From assembly GCA_039111635.1 (NCBI GenBank), contig JBCAQO010000014.1:1-64000 (forward strand): a stretch of 64,000 bases of DNA, read 5' to 3'. Both the position numbers and the translations under genes were made by a program. The stretch comes from Heterobasidion occidentale (taxonomy: Eukaryota > Basidiomycota > Agaricomycetes > Russulales > Bondarzewiaceae). Below, one piece after another: positions 42,957 to 54,993 of this stretch (position 1 is the stretch's first letter; each line of letters opens with the position of its first letter). A model generated the notes under the pieces. It was not told the origin of the DNA. It saw only the letters and a program-made list of their open reading frames with translations, and searched no databases.

Positions 42957-43800
42957 CGGCAGCGGCAGCAGCGGCAGCAGCGGCAGCAGCGGCAGCAGCG
43001 GCAGCAGCGGCAGCAGCGGCAGCAGCGCAGCAGCGGCAGCAGCGAGCAGCGGCAGCAGCGGCAGCAGCGGCAGCAGCGGCAGCAGCGGCAGCAGCGGCAG
43101 CAGCGGCAGCAGCGGCCAGCAGCGGCAGCAGCGGCAGCAGCGGCAGCAGCGGCAGCAGCGGCAGCAGCGGCAGCAGCGGCAGCAGCGGCAGCAGCGGCAG
43201 CAGCGGCAGCAGCGGCAGCAGCGGCAGCAGCGGCAGCAGCGGCAGCAGCGGCAGCAGCGGCAGCAGCGGCAGCAGCGGCAGCAGCGGCAGCAGCGGCAGC
43301 AGCGGCAGCAGCGGCAGCAGCGGCAGCAGCGCAGCAGCGGCAGCAGCGGCAGCAGCGGCAGCAGCGGCAGCAGCGGCAGCAGCGGCAGCAGCGGCAGCAG
43401 CGGCAGCAGCGGCAGCAGCGGCAGCAGCGGCAGCAGCGGCAGCAGCGGCAGCAGCGGCAGCAGCGGCAGCAGCGGCAGCAGCGGCAGCAGCGGCAGCAGC
43501 GGCAGCAGCGGCAGCAGCGGCAGCAGCGGCAGCAGCGGCAGCAGCGGCAGCAGCCGGCAGCAGCGGCAGCAGCGGCAGCAGCGGCAGCAGCGGCAGCAGC
43601 GGCAGCAGCGGCAGCGGCAGCAGCGGCAGCAGCGGCAGCAGCGGCAGCAGCGGCAGCAGCGGCAGCAGCGGCAGCAGCGGCAGCAGCGGCAGCAGCGGCA
43701 GCAGCGGCAGCAGCGGCAGCAGCGGGCAGCAGCGGCAGCAGCGGCAGCAGCGGCAGCAGCGGCAGCAGCGGCAGCAGCGGCAGCAGCGGCAGCAGCAGCA
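42957..43800. repeat. GGCAGCAGC (9-bp) tandem array, about 90 copies
   Basis: Near-perfect copies of the 9-mer over about 840 bp, with occasional single-base or short indels that change phase. Every frame is open for long stretches, giving Gly-Ser-Ser, Gln-Gln-Arg or poly-Ala, or on the other strand Cys-Cys-Arg and Leu-Leu-Pro. It ends in a CAG/CAA run. The frame switches show that it is not under coding constraint now. Confidence 0.95.
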
Positions 43801-43908
43801 GCAGCAACAACAACAACAGCAGCAGCAGCAGTGCCGGCAGCAGTTACCTCAGGTAACACTGTCGACTTCGACTCCTTCGATGATGTACTAACTTCTTACC
43901 ATGCTTAG

Positions 43909-44360
43909 CATCAGAACCGAGGAGTCAGATCTGCACGCCAAATGCTTCTTCATCTGCACAAGCATCAAAAGTTCCTGCTTACCGGAAAAGGGGTGTCGGT
44001 AACGGAGTTCTACGCATAGGGAAGCAACTCGTCACAAGGTATGTGATCTACTCTCTACTGTGTATGCAGTGCTGCCGCACACATAATAGCATCGCACACA
44101 GAAACATATGTGCACGACAATGGAAAGAACAATTTCCGAAAGGGACAACCAATGAATTCAATGCCTACTGGTCCGAACTTTCTCCAGACGAGCTCGCGGT
44201 ATGTTCTCATTGATTTTATTAGATCTTGAACTTAATATACATCGAAATCTACAGGTATATGACCGTCTCGAGCAAGAACAGGTGTGTCATGGTATATCTA
44301 CTGAAACTACATACTAATACTGTTCAATCCTCCCAGAAAGCGAAGACTGGGCAGTCATGA
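43909..44360 (+). pseudogene. Decayed spliced coding region downstream of the array
   Basis: Coding-like text follows the array: RSARQMLLHLHKHQKFLL, then ARQWKEQFPKGTTNEFNAYW and SELSPDELA. A convincing 56-nt intron (44199-44254) joins this to VYDRLEQEQ, and a further intron leads to KAKTGQS and a stop. Two in-frame stops (43906-43908 and near 44020) break it. The family is unknown to me. It could be the remains of an element gene or a captured gene. Confidence 0.45.
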
Positions 44361-45074
44361 CGCAGAGCTTGGACTACCTGGGTCGAGGAGGGGCGACGTT
44401 GTTAGATGGGATTCGAGGTGGTGAGATCCTTGGCGGCGGGTGTTTCGATGTCATTCAAGGACATTAGATGGCAGGTATGTGATAGATCGATAGGGTTAGA
44501 TTCAAGTAGATATGTTGTCGATGTCGATAGATGTTCACCTATGTGATGAGATATGGATAGATGTGGCTAGATTTTGAACGCACCAGAACTAATTGAGAAT
44601 CGACTCGAGTCGATACAGATAGATCCCAGAACATTGAATTAGATGAATCATTCATTGGTGTTTGATTTGAGCTCGGCTCAGTACGATACGAGTCGTTCAC
44701 GTTCGATCAAAATGAGACTTTTATAACCAGATCTACTCATATATCCTTGTCCGTTCTCGCTCGTTCTGGTTAGATCTCGCAATATCGGGTTTTCACTGGG
44801 AATGAAGATCTATCGGTACCGTGCACTCGCGCTCTCCTGCACAGGCGTTCACACAGCTGCGAGTTGATGTAGAGATGGACATGGCTGTCACAGTCTTTGT
44901 ACCCACGGATTTACTGGGACACGGCGTATCGTTGGGTTTGTAATGGTGTCTGATTACTGTAAGTGCACTTTCGACGTTCCCTTCAAAGTCTGGACATCTC
45001 CGTGGGTCTTATCAGCTATGCTCGATATTTTATTTGAGAGGATCAAACACTTAGACGCTGCTTGTGTACTATGC

Positions 45075-46164
45075 TCACTGCACATCGATCGCGAACAAAA
45101 CGTGCGGCAGAGTCTGCTCGCAAGGTCCCAAAAATAGAAAATCTGGCTCAACATCGCTTTCCTCAAGCTTCAAATTGAAGACAGCAACTTTGCCACCGCG
45201 CTCAGAAACCACATGCGCAAATCCTGCTGCAGGTTGAACCTAAAGGTAAGAATTTAGGTCAACGCACTCAAAAAATGATGATTGAACTGAACTGTAGATG
45301 AAGTACCAATGACGAGGCACATATCGGCTCTATCAATCACGTCCCAAATTTCCCGAAGCCGGAGCGGCGTTTCTTCAAACCACACGACGCCAGGGCGAAC
45401 GAGACTGGAACAACGGCTACACCGAGGCAGGTCACTCAGCAAAGCCTGCTTCTCAACATCAGTCCGTGCTGAGTAATCTTCCAAGGATACAGAGAGAAGC
45501 CCATCGGGGATTTTTTCTCTTTGCCCACAGAGCGTGCATAACACTTCATCCAACCGGCCGTGCATCTCAAACATAAGGGATGGGCTGGTTGAGAGAGTGT
45601 GAGATATGGTCGAGAAGGCATGGCGCTGTTCGACTGCATCCAGCGCTCTGCTGCTAAGGCCATCAACATTCTGCGTCACGAGGGTCTCCATTCAAGGTGA
45701 GCTAGTCGAAAAAGAGAGAAGATGCGAAGACTCTCACGAAGATGGCCTCAGGCGCGAGGACATGCAAGCGCTCTGGGATGCAAAGTACTGCTACTGCGAT
45801 GTGCGCGGGGTTAGGCTGCGCTTGTAGAGCTCTTAAGAGCATACTTCAACGAAAAGGACCATGCGCGAAAATATCACCACATACTCGGCATATCTATCGA
45901 GATAAAACTGCCACACAGAATTTGGGTTGGTCTGGAAGGACTGAGGAGTGGCGATGGAATTGAGGTCGAAGTTCTTCCAGTAGCCACCGGGGTCTCTGAA
46001 AGTTGGGATGCCTATGTCAGACGTGAAACGGTAAGTCTCTACGCAAGGTGACAGAAACAAACTATACCTGAAGCAGCGGAAAGTCCAGCGCCTGCGATGG
46101 CGACGATATTGTGGCTGGCACGGAGAGCCTCCCGAAATTCGACAATACTAGTAGATGGTGGCAT
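45075..46164 (-). CDS. Sirtuin, class III (SIRT5-like) NAD-dependent protein deacylase
   Basis: Removes acyl groups from lysine using NAD. From ATG 46164 ([14 protein letters not shown]) I see [20 protein letters not shown], the NAD pocket, split by an intron. [20 protein letters not shown] follows; its Tyr-x-x-Arg is the pair that gives SIRT5-type enzymes their taste for succinyl and malonyl groups. Next come [13 protein letters not shown] with the catalytic His, CTLCG and [15 protein letters not shown] (four zinc Cys), [20 protein letters not shown] and a terminal domain ending [11 protein letters not shown]. The last intron appears to use GTTCAG as its donor, unusual but GT-AG. Localisation, mitochondrial or cytosolic, is not clear from the sequence. 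It is divergent from the CFEM gene. Confidence 0.9.
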
Positions 46165-46876
46165 CTGCGAATGTCTAGAGCAGCGCCAGGTCAATGTTAA
46201 TGGTGAGTCTTTTCGAAAGCAACTGCGCAACATGAACATGAGTAGATGCCGATCCGGGTTACTAACGCGAGGCTCCCGGAAGGATAGAAGTGCGTACCAT
46301 ACACACATCGTCTGAGCCGTATACAATTGCTGCGACGATCGACATATGAGCGAGAGTTGTTGTAGAATAAAAGATGGCAGAAACCAGCTCAGATGAAAAA
46401 TGCATGGCGATCAAAGGTTCGGCTCCTACATAGAATTCCAAATTCTCGAGGTCGCAAGAGCTACAAAGGAGCCAATGATGAGATGAAAACAAAATGCCGA
46501 TTGGGAACTCAATCCAATGGACTGAACCCTACTGAACCGCACAGAATTTGAGGGACGTGGCTCAGCAGGACACTGGCAGGACTCTGTGATACCGCGTGAC
46601 AGAAAGTATGTGACTGGATATCTGAACGAGTCAACCGGTCAGACCGGTCAACTTCACTGCGCTACTCATTCCACTGTCCAGCCATCTGACGTCTTTTGCG
46701 GGATGAACTCCCTTCCATATCTCTATGTTCCTTTTTTTACGGGATGTGTGGTTCTTGTGGCCGACTTATTCCCATGCGGTTCGCTTTCGTCCTCAAAACC
46801 ATTCTTATGGTTCGAGAAGCCTTTATAAAGGCATCGTGCCTTCCCACCGCTGTTCGTTTCAACCCACTCATCAACT
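46165..46876. promoter_or_regulatory. Divergent upstream region, sirtuin / CFEM gene
   Basis: About 710 bp with no gene. A TATA box (TTTATAAAGG, 46822-46831) lies about 50 bp before the CFEM start, a strong conventional position for an inducible fungal gene. No TATA was seen on the sirtuin side. Confidence 0.55.
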
Positions 46877-47709
46877 ATGCAAAGAGCTCTGGAAGTGGTC
46901 CTCGTCATTGGAGTTTGTTTCCTATTGGCCGTAGCTCCTTCTCGTGCCCAGAGTCCGCCGCAATGTGCGTTACAATGCGCGACTGCGGTATTAGCTGCCT
47001 CGGGTTGCACCGCTATGTGTGTCATCTCGTCAAGCGCCTACGAGGTATACCGTTACTGAAGGCATTCATACAACGGATAGAACGGACCTGCAATGTATCT
47101 GCACCACTCCAACTTTTGCTATGGATGCCGGTGAATGCATCGCCCAAGAGTGCTCCCCATCCGATTTGAATACAGCAGCTCAATATTTTCTCGACCTTTG
47201 TACATCCAGTACGCCTCAATCATTGTATTGAAATGGCATCATAAGACCAACAAGTTTCTTTTCAGCTAGTTCATCCGCCCCTTCTTCTCCCAAACCCTCT
47301 ACTGCCTCCTCTGGCACAGTTTCAGGTATCCCTAGCTCGTTGTTCTCCATGTCATGCTTCACTAAAAAGTTGCATATATCAAACTATTTACCCGAAAATA
47401 GTCCCATCTTCGACAATATCAATTTCTTCCTCCCCTTCCAGCTCCAGGACAACTGGGACATCAGCATCCTCTGCCACGCCTTCTGCCGCATCGCGGTCTA
47501 TAGCCATAACTACATCATCATCATCTTCAGCAGCTGCTGCCAGCAATACCCCTGCCTCCCTCACCTCGCCGAGTGCAGCCAACAGTGCTGCGCCAAGTCC
47601 GAGCGCGAGCTCTACCGGAACTAGCAGTGTGATGCACTTACAGCCCTACACCGTTCACGTCACATGGATTCTCAGTGGAATGCTTCTGATCCTGATTTCG
47701 ATAATCTGA
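46877..47709 (+). CDS. CFEM-domain GPI-anchored cell-surface protein, copy 1
   Basis: Secreted cysteine-rich fungal surface protein; CFEM domains bind haem or act in host and surface contact. Four exons (46877-47016, 47081-47208, 47266-47325, 47402-47709) give 636 nt, 211 residues. A signal peptide (about 1-25, MQRALEVVLVIGVCFLLAV) is followed by the CFEM pattern PPQCALQCATAVLAASGC, then C-x4-D-x2-C-x-C (CTAITDLQCIC), with Cys in GECIAQEC and FLDLC, eight in all. The Asp is the residue that holds haem iron in characterised members. A Ser/Thr/Ala-rich stalk of about 100 residues ends in a hydrophobic tail (TWILSGMLLILISII), as in GPI signals. It pairs in type with the gene at 61029. Confidence 0.9.
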
Positions 47710-48330
47710 GCTATTCGTGTAGCAGGGTACGTATGCTTAACAGATCGCGTTTGTTCTCTTCATGAGGAACATCATGCGGTCTTTCTCTAAGAAAATTCGC
47801 GCGATAGGTACGAACGCATTGATGTGTACTTTTATTCCGCGTATTCTCATGTAGGCTGCTTTGGGGCTGAGGCACAAATCTATTTTGATTTTGGCTCTTT
47901 CGATGACACGATAAGCTGTCCAGCTATAGCAATGCCATAGAATGCCATGCTATCTTAGGGATTTGATAAACCAGCCATCGTCAGGCTTTTGAGAATCTGC
48001 CTGAGAATCTGTATCCTTCGCGGTCACCGTAGAACCTTGTGCTCGCCATATATGCTACAAGTCATTGCCTTGTGCTCGCCATATATGCTAGCTTACAAGT
48101 TTGTCCCGAGTCATGCTTCCAGTCACGTTCCACGAGATCCAGACCTGCCTTACAGAGCGTGTTCACCCTTCTGAACTGCCGCTACGAAGCACGCCAATGT
48201 CGTTGATCATGACGAATATTTCGTTTGGAACCACGCTTACAGTGCGGCAAGCTGTCGCAGTGCTCATGCTAAATTCGCCACTTATCTACAATGATTGCCT
48301 TGGTGCAAGTCCCATCTTTTCCCCATCACC
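47710..48330. other. Intergenic with a 23-bp direct repeat
   Basis: No gene seen. CCTTGTGCTCGCCATATATG and the next three bases are repeated exactly at 48035-48057 and 48068-48090, a 33-bp step. The stretch otherwise serves as the promoter region of the monooxygenase. Confidence 0.5.
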
Positions 48331-50108
48331 ATGTCGCTGTGGCGAGTCGCTCAGCTAGTCTTGTCTGGCTTTAGACTGGATGCTCCCTCGTTTTTTCCCT
48401 TGCAAACAACTCAGATCGGCAGCGTGGGAAAGCCATCGAAACGCATAGCCATTATTGGGGGTGGAACGGGAGGTGTTACTGCACTCAAGACGTTACTCGT
48501 CGATTTGCCAGAAGAGGAACGAAGTCGTTGGGAAGTCGTCTTATACGAGCAGAAAAGAGACGTCGGTGGAGTATGGTGAGGACATGATCTAGACTTGTAT
48601 CTCTGAGAGTAACACCTTCAGAAACAGGCTTCCAGACCTGAACGTTCCTCATCCACCTGAGCTTCCTGAGACCCCGCTATACCCTCGTTTGATGACCAAT
48701 ACTCCTCACCCTACCAGTACGTCCCTGCAAGTGGATGAGCGGGGAACAAGACTAACACATATCTGCTATCTACTTGTCAGTGACGATTCCGCACTTTCCA
48801 TTTCGACCAGAAACACCTCTGTATCCTCAGCATCCGGATGTGCGGCAATATCATGTTGATATCATAAATCACTGGAATCTATCGTCTCATCTTAGACTCA
48901 ACCACGAGATTCTAGAAAGCCGCTGGATTGGGTCAAGTGAGAAGGGACAGTGGCGACTATTGATTAACGATCGTCTGCATAATGAGACCGCAGAGGAGGA
49001 ATTTGATCATCTGATCATAGCGAATGGACACAACCATTACCCGTACGAGCCTGTCATCGAAGGACGAGAGGAGTGGGAAAGAGGCGCTCACCGCCTCATC
49101 CTGCATTCCATATTCTACCGAAACCCAGAAGATTTCAAAGCAAGGAACGTTGTAGTCGTTGGAGGGGGAGCTAGTGGTCGCGACATAGCTCAGCAAGTAG
49201 TCGGGTTCGCAAATTCGGTATGTCTTCATGTAACTGGATGTGATGTAATGAAGTGCACTGATACTTGTGTAATTTAGACTTACGTGTCACTCAAAACTAC
49301 CGACTTCCGCGATTTTCCGTTCCCAGATATCCCTGGAGCGGATTTTAAACCGCGGATCAAGAGCTTCAAGTCTGGCTCCATCGTCTTCGAGGACAATACG
49401 ACGTTGACTCACATCGATACAGTCATCTTCGGAACAGGATATGAGAATCGCATCCCATTTCTTACAGATTCCGGCCATCTCTCGATCAACACAACCCAGT
49501 CTCTGGACCAGCTGACGACGAACCTGCGCTATGTTCGTCCGCTGTACCGTCACCTCCTTTCTCTTGACCCGGCATACCCCGTCGGCGCATTATACTTCAT
49601 AGGTCTACCTGTCTTTGTAGCAAACGCCGTCTCAGACAGCGCTCAATCGCTGTTCACGGCTTTCACCATTGCAGACCCATCTCTGCTTCCTTCCCGCTCC
49701 GAGCTGGTGAATGATCTCATCACACAAGAATCAAACCTTCGAGATGCAGGCTTTGATCCTGCGTATGTCGGGCATCGTCTTGTTGGGGAAGGTGGTTCTG
49801 AGCAGTATCAAGACGGACTTGTGAAATTTTTGCAGGAACGAGGCAAGGCAGGTCATGGGGGCGTACCTAGGCTAGGGCAGAAGTTCACTGAGGAATGGAG
49901 AAGTTTCGGAAGAGGTGAAGGAGCGCTCTTGAGAAGAGGGTGGCAGAGGGTCTTAGATGAAGGGAAGGATGCTATCAAACATTGGTTGGAGGGAGTGGTC
50001 ACGGAGAATCAGTGGGCTAACTTGATGAAGCGGCTTGCCGAGTGGGAGAAGGGTCAGGAAGCAAACGAGGTTTACGATGACAGGTTTGACGGGTACGGGT
50101 ACCTTTGA
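48331..50108 (+). CDS. Flavin-containing monooxygenase (FMO-like)
   Basis: FAD- and NADPH-dependent oxygenase acting on soft nucleophiles (N or S) of small molecules; the substrate is unknown. Four exons (48331-48575, 48628-48716, 48781-49217, 49278-50108) total 1,602 nt, 533 residues. FAD-binding motif IAIIGGGTGG (from residue 39) is followed by LYEQKRDVGGVW and PETPLYPRLMTNTPHPTMTIPHFPF. The FMO signature region is LILHSIFYRNPEDFK, and the NADPH motif VVVVGGGASGRDIA follows. TVIFGTGYENRIPFL is the late ATG-type motif. The start MSLWRVAQLVLSGFRL is mildly hydrophobic and may associate with membrane. It converges with the bestrophin-like gene. Confidence 0.88.
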
Positions 50109-50379
50109 TCAATACGATATACCTTGATTGAGCAATAGAAGTTCTGAGCTTGTGCAAGGACTCGAGCATACGAAATGAGGCTCATGCTGCCACCAGATAG
50201 CCTGCTACGTGTGAACCGCACACATGACGACTTGCATTCTTAGGATAAAACATATGTAACGCACAGCAGGAGGGCTGCACAACCGAAGAGAACTGCCACG
50301 CGTAGCACTTCGCAGAGGGAGTGCATAGTACGACGAGGTCAGTAATGACATCTTCCGCACCTCATGAGGCCACGGAACA

Positions 50380-52865
50380 CTAGACAGTTTCCTTGTGTGC
50401 CGACCCTATAAACACGTTCGCTGATGGTGTTTTCTTCAGGCGCTCAATGTCAGCATGAACAATCTCGCGGCAAAACATGTCGAGGTCGAGGTCGTTCTGC
50501 GCTCGTCTGTCAATCCACAGGTTTGATGGTCAATGATAACTGACATACCTCATCGTATCCTGCAACGACAAGAAACGTCAGCGAGCGCTCCACCCGTTAA
50601 CAAGGGGTGAACGTACCAAACGGCTGTTCAATCTCCTCACCCGCAGCCAAGAACCCGAGGTATATGAAAGACGCGATAGCGACGCCAGGGATCGTATACC
50701 AACCAAATAAGTCAACAAGCTGGAACGGTAGGAAAAAAAGGTATATCCAGACGGTGCTGTTCACTTGTGAGCAAACATATCAAGGCGAGCCAGTTTGTAA
50801 AGCTCACTGTCTGTTTGGGTGTCACGGCATATCAAAGTCTAAAATGTCGGTCGAGTTCGCAATGCAAAGATCAAAGACCGACCTGATGTGGACAGAGTAA
50901 ACACTGCAAGAACATATAATTAGATGTCCAAGAAGACATACATGGATGTACACTTACAACGGGAGCGGTGTAGTCAAAATCTTTTCCAAGGCTTGGATTG
51001 GGAACAATGTCTTGAACACAATGGTATGAGGAAACAACAAGGCACTCACTAGACAGGCTGTCCTCAAACGTAGCGATGCATCCGATCATGCTACCCAGGC
51101 TCGTGCCAGGAACAGTTCCACGATCTTCCAGCGAGGCCAACCAAGCACTCATATGATACAGTATGTCGAGCGGGAGATTTTCTCCATTGCCCGCAATGCG
51201 CGGCCGGTGTTTCATCTGCGCTTTAGATATCTTATGCGCATGATCGCCACTCCAGCGACGCTGGACACCACCCTCTGCGCCCTCTTGATTCTGATATACT
51301 CACGTCAATTATTCAAAATTTCAAGAATCTCCAGGAGCGAATGATGGGAAACTCACGTTTCCAGTGTGTGCATCACCACTGCGCCTACCACTCCAGAATC
51401 CAAATATTGTCCGGAAGGCATTATGGAATGGAATCAGATCTGGTGCAATTTTTGAAAATAGTGTCTGAGTTGTTGGCATGCTGGACGGTAGCAACGGCCT
51501 GCGCTCGTGGGAGGAGTCAGAGGAGTCAGTACTAGTCGAGCGGGTCGATGAGCGGCGTAGTGCATGACGTGCGCTGTGCAAAGAACCATATGAGTTTATA
51601 GCAGGGATGATTGGGTCGCCGAACGTCAAATTGGATGTGTGCGGAATCGATGCAGAAGCGATGGGTTGAGCAGTGGGCAGCGGCGAAGTAGATGTCGACG
51701 AACGAACAGGATGACGGGGGTGTCCGTGATGCGGATGCTAGAAACACAATTGTATCCTAAAAACTAGTCATGATATCGAGGAGAGTGACGTACATCATGG
51801 AGCGGACGGACGAGGTCGTATAGATCTTGATAATAAATACCTTGTTCACCTGGAACAGGTCAACAATGCCTTCATCGCTAAGATTATCGGCGTGTTTGAT
51901 ACGCACCTCGCAGATGATGTTTCAATGCGACTACAAATCTACAACTCGAAAGTCAGGTCGGAAGGAAAGGGGATTACATGATCTCGACATACCCATTGAC
52001 CAGGTCAATCGCCATATTTTTCTCTTTCATTACCTTCCGAACCTCCGCAGTGCTCCTGGTGGCCATATCGCCGGAACTAATTTCATCAGTAGTTTTAGGG
52101 GTCAACCGCAGCGGTACATGGAACCAAATGAGGCGGGTAAGTGTGCGTGTGGTGCGCATTACATCCGACCAAGCTGTCCGGCCGGTCCAGTAGCGATCGT
52201 AGCTGGCCGAATCGTTAAAAACAAAGGGAATAGCGACAAGATGGTACTCACCCGCTTGAAGCGCGGTAAGAAATTACAAAGCCGATGACAACACCTATGG
52301 GCAACATGGTTTAAATATCGGAAGAGTGGTGATAGGTACGGAAACTTACCAAGAACTGTGAGCATGATATTAGGAATTCCAAGGTATATTTTCGTTTCCA
52401 TCGATGCAACAGACACGGCTAATTAAGAGGAAGTCAACATTTGAAGGTACCGAGCGACTGGTGAAGTAACTGAAAATGGCCTTGCGTTATATTCTGGACA
52501 CAACGTAGGTACAGAACTTAGGTTAAGACCGCACATAAGTCAGAACGTTTGACTCCAGAAATTGGCTTATGCACAGCTTTTCACTTCGAGAAAATAAAGA
52601 GTTAGAGTAGGATCTCACCTGTCGCAAAAAGAGTGTGCATCAAAACTGCCGGCCATATTCTCCACAGCTATCGAGGATGCCACAGATCAGTTCAACAGCG
52701 CATACGCTTCAGAGATCCACACACCACGGTTCCTCGCCCAAACGTCCACGAAACAAGTGTGCTAACAGGAATAATTGACACCGTAACAGCCGTGCGCGAC
52801 TCTGATGCCGGAAGGAGGTCGTGATGGCCCGTGAAGGACCGCTTTTGCGGTAGAACAGCAGGCAT
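50380..52865 (-). CDS. Bestrophin-like (UPF0187) anion channel protein
   Basis: Multi-pass membrane protein of the bestrophin/RFP-TM family, chloride channels in characterised members. The minus-strand gene has several short introns. The start at 52865 (MPAVLPQKRSF) is followed by RTAVTVSIIPVSTLVSWTFG, then LWRIWPAVLMHTLFAT and LGIPNIMLTVLG, the family's first two helices. Next come the SYRASSGYDRYW-type segment with WSDVMRTTRTLTRLIW, and a long Ser/Arg-rich insert (about 51540-51750, HPHHGHPRHPRP and RRSSTRSTSTDSSDSSHE). The helix WIYLFFLPFQLVDLFGWYTIPGVAIASFIYLG precedes the closing NDLDLDMFCREI motif. Exon borders in the insert were not all fixed. Confidence 0.82.
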
Positions 52866-53544
52866 TGAACGATATGGAGGATTCTGTGGTATAGATGGTA
52901 TAAATTGTCAGGTATCGGAGTTTGGGCTATATATAATGCGCCGTTTTCAGTGCATCGAAAAGAACGTAGAAGAGGAAAATAAAGTGTGACTGGAGCCGCG
53001 ACATGGTGACAACCTCATGTGACTGATGTTACTGTTCGCGTTAGAGTCCTTCGATTCGCTGTCCTTCAAGCTTCAAGCTTCAAGTCACATTCAAAAAACC
53101 ACTGAAGCTTTCGCTAGTTCTTGTTTCAGAACGAAGTCAATACTTAAAGAACTTTCTCACGACCAACTTGGACTCTGCATTAAACATAATCTTGTCGTCA
53201 TCGTTCTTGCCGTCCCAGTTCCGAATATTCGTATCATTTTTTTGTCTTCGCCACCTTCTCAGATCGGCTGACTCGATGGCTGGTTTACTGAGGAGTCGTT
53301 GAAACCCTGGAGCCTCACAAGGCTGCGTTTTCTCGCGCGACCTTGAGGGACGCAGTAGTTCTAATGCAGCATCTCGCAATATTCGTGGTTTATTAGGCAG
53401 GTCTCCAACTTTTGGAATCGTGCTGTATCACCTGGTTCGGAACCACAACATCTTTAGCGGCTTGGCCGGACCGTCGCATGCCTTCTCCATTGCTCCCACC
53501 TAGGCGCTTATCTTCCCATCTTGAACTCCTACATCTAACTGAAC
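52866..53544. other. Divergent promoter region, bestrophin-like / class V enzyme
   Basis: About 680 bp, no gene seen. It contains short direct repeats (CTTCAAGCTTCAAGCTTCAAG near 53065). Confidence 0.5.
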
Positions 53545-54993
53545 ATGCCACCCACAATTGTCAAAGCTGCCCGGTCTCAATTCCCCTCCCTCGCTTCTGG
53601 GTACATTTTTGCAGATAATGCTGGAGGTTCACAATGTACAGGCGATGTCGTCGCACACATATCTGATTACCTCCTCAATACGAACGTTCAGCTCGGAGCT
53701 GACTACTCAGTATCAGTTGAGTCAACCAACAGGGTCAAAAGAGGAATATCTGATGCCGCCGTGCTGTTCAATGCGAGATCGGAAGAAGAGATCGCCTTTG
53801 GATCGAGCTCAACACTAGTTGCGGAGAATCTGGCTCGTGGATTGGAGGGCGATGTGCTTCCGGGGGAGGAGTTGATAATTACTGGAGAACACGAAGGTAC
53901 GTTGTATGGGCACAGATGAGATCATGGTGCCCTCAAGCTCACACAAGATCAGCAAATGCGGGTCCATGGAAGAAGTTGGCCGCACGTAAGGGAGCTATGA
54001 TCAAACTCTGGAACCCTCGCGTATCGAAGGACTCACCCAACAACCCATACGCGGTGTATCTCGATGTGGAGGACCTCCTCCCTCTCATTACTTCGAAGAC
54101 ACGTCTCGTAGCATTTACTGCGTGCTCCAACATCCTTGGAAGCGTCGTCCCCGTCAAGGCGGTTATCAGTGCCGCACGTGCCAGAGCCAAAGAAGTCTCC
54201 GTACGAAAGATCGAGTTCTCCGTGGATTGTGTCGCATATGCACCCCACCGGCGAATCGATGTGCAAGATTGGGATGTCGACTTTTGCTTCTTTTCATTCT
54301 ACAAGGTACGCAAACCTCGAGGATATAGATTAAACATTTCCGATCGGCCCTCTGTAGGTGTATGGACCACACATCGCTGCCCTCTACGCGCGTTCTACCT
54401 CACTCGAAAGCTCAATCACGGCCCTCACTCACCATTTCCTCACCGTCTCCTCCACTTCTTACAAGCTGCAGCCAGGGGGACCAGGCTACGAACTTGTCTA
54501 CGGCACATCTGGCGTCTTGGCATACTTGCTTTCCTTGACGCCTGCCCGTACCCTGACGGATACCTTTGAGGCCATAGTGGCGCACGAGCAGACTATCGTT
54601 GAGCCATTGCTCGCCTTTCTACGTTCGCAAGAGGAACGGGGCGTACGAATCGTTGGTGAGGAGAATGCAGGTCCTACGCGTGTACCCACTATCAGTTTTG
54701 TGGTCACGGGAACCCGCCCTATTCGGAGCAAGGATGTTGTGGCGGCTTTTGACCAAAAAGGAGGGGTGCGTATTACTTCTCCAAAATGTTCTCGAACATT
54801 TAGCTAATAAGGGGCAATTCGGATGATACAGATTGGCATACGTTACGGGCACTTCTATGCGTATACACTCGTGAACGCTCTCAGCCCAAAGTTGGACATT
54901 GATGATGCCGTCGTACGGGTATCATTGGTTCACTACAACACGGTGAATGAGGTGGAGAAAGTCATCGAAATTTTGAAGGAAGTATTGGCTTGA
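53545..54993 (+). CDS. Class V aminotransferase-fold PLP enzyme, cysteine-desulfurase-like
   Basis: PLP-dependent enzyme of the SufS/NifS-like fold; the substrate is not deducible, with cysteine or a selenium or sulfur amino acid likely. Four exons (53545-53896, 53953-54305, 54358-54765, 54832-54993) total 1,275 nt, 424 residues, all phases consistent. GYIFADNAGGSQC is the N-terminal substrate loop. FSVDCVAYAPHRRIDV holds the Asp that pairs with the pyridine nitrogen. Lys235 in FFSFYKVYGPHIAALY is the Schiff-base lysine, placed exactly at an exon end. The small domain contains IGIRYGHFYAYTL. No mitochondrial presequence is evident, so this is probably not Nfs1. It converges with the next gene. 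Confidence 0.88.

Larger units (their letters stand above)
42477..44800. mobile_element. Second TIR element, 2.3 kb, carrying a GGCAGCAGC array
   Basis: Inverted ends of 48 bp: 42477-42524 (CCCAGTGAAAACCCGATATT ...) and 44753-44800, with two mismatches. A 7-bp direct repeat AATGAAG flanks them at 42470-42476 and 44801-44807; an 8-bp site with one mismatch is also possible. It resembles hAT or a related 8-bp-TSD superfamily but has no intact transposase. Inside are the GGCAGCAGC array, a decayed spliced coding region (43909-44360) and AT-rich sequence with repeated TAGAT/GATAGAT words near 44460-44600. Confidence 0.85.

Noticed and set aside
42787..43908. Long frames of Gly-Ser-Ser, Gln-Gln-Arg, poly-Ala and Cys-Cys-Arg
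   Set aside because: Every phase of a 9-bp GC-rich repeat is open. Internal phase shifts show no coding constraint on the array as it stands.
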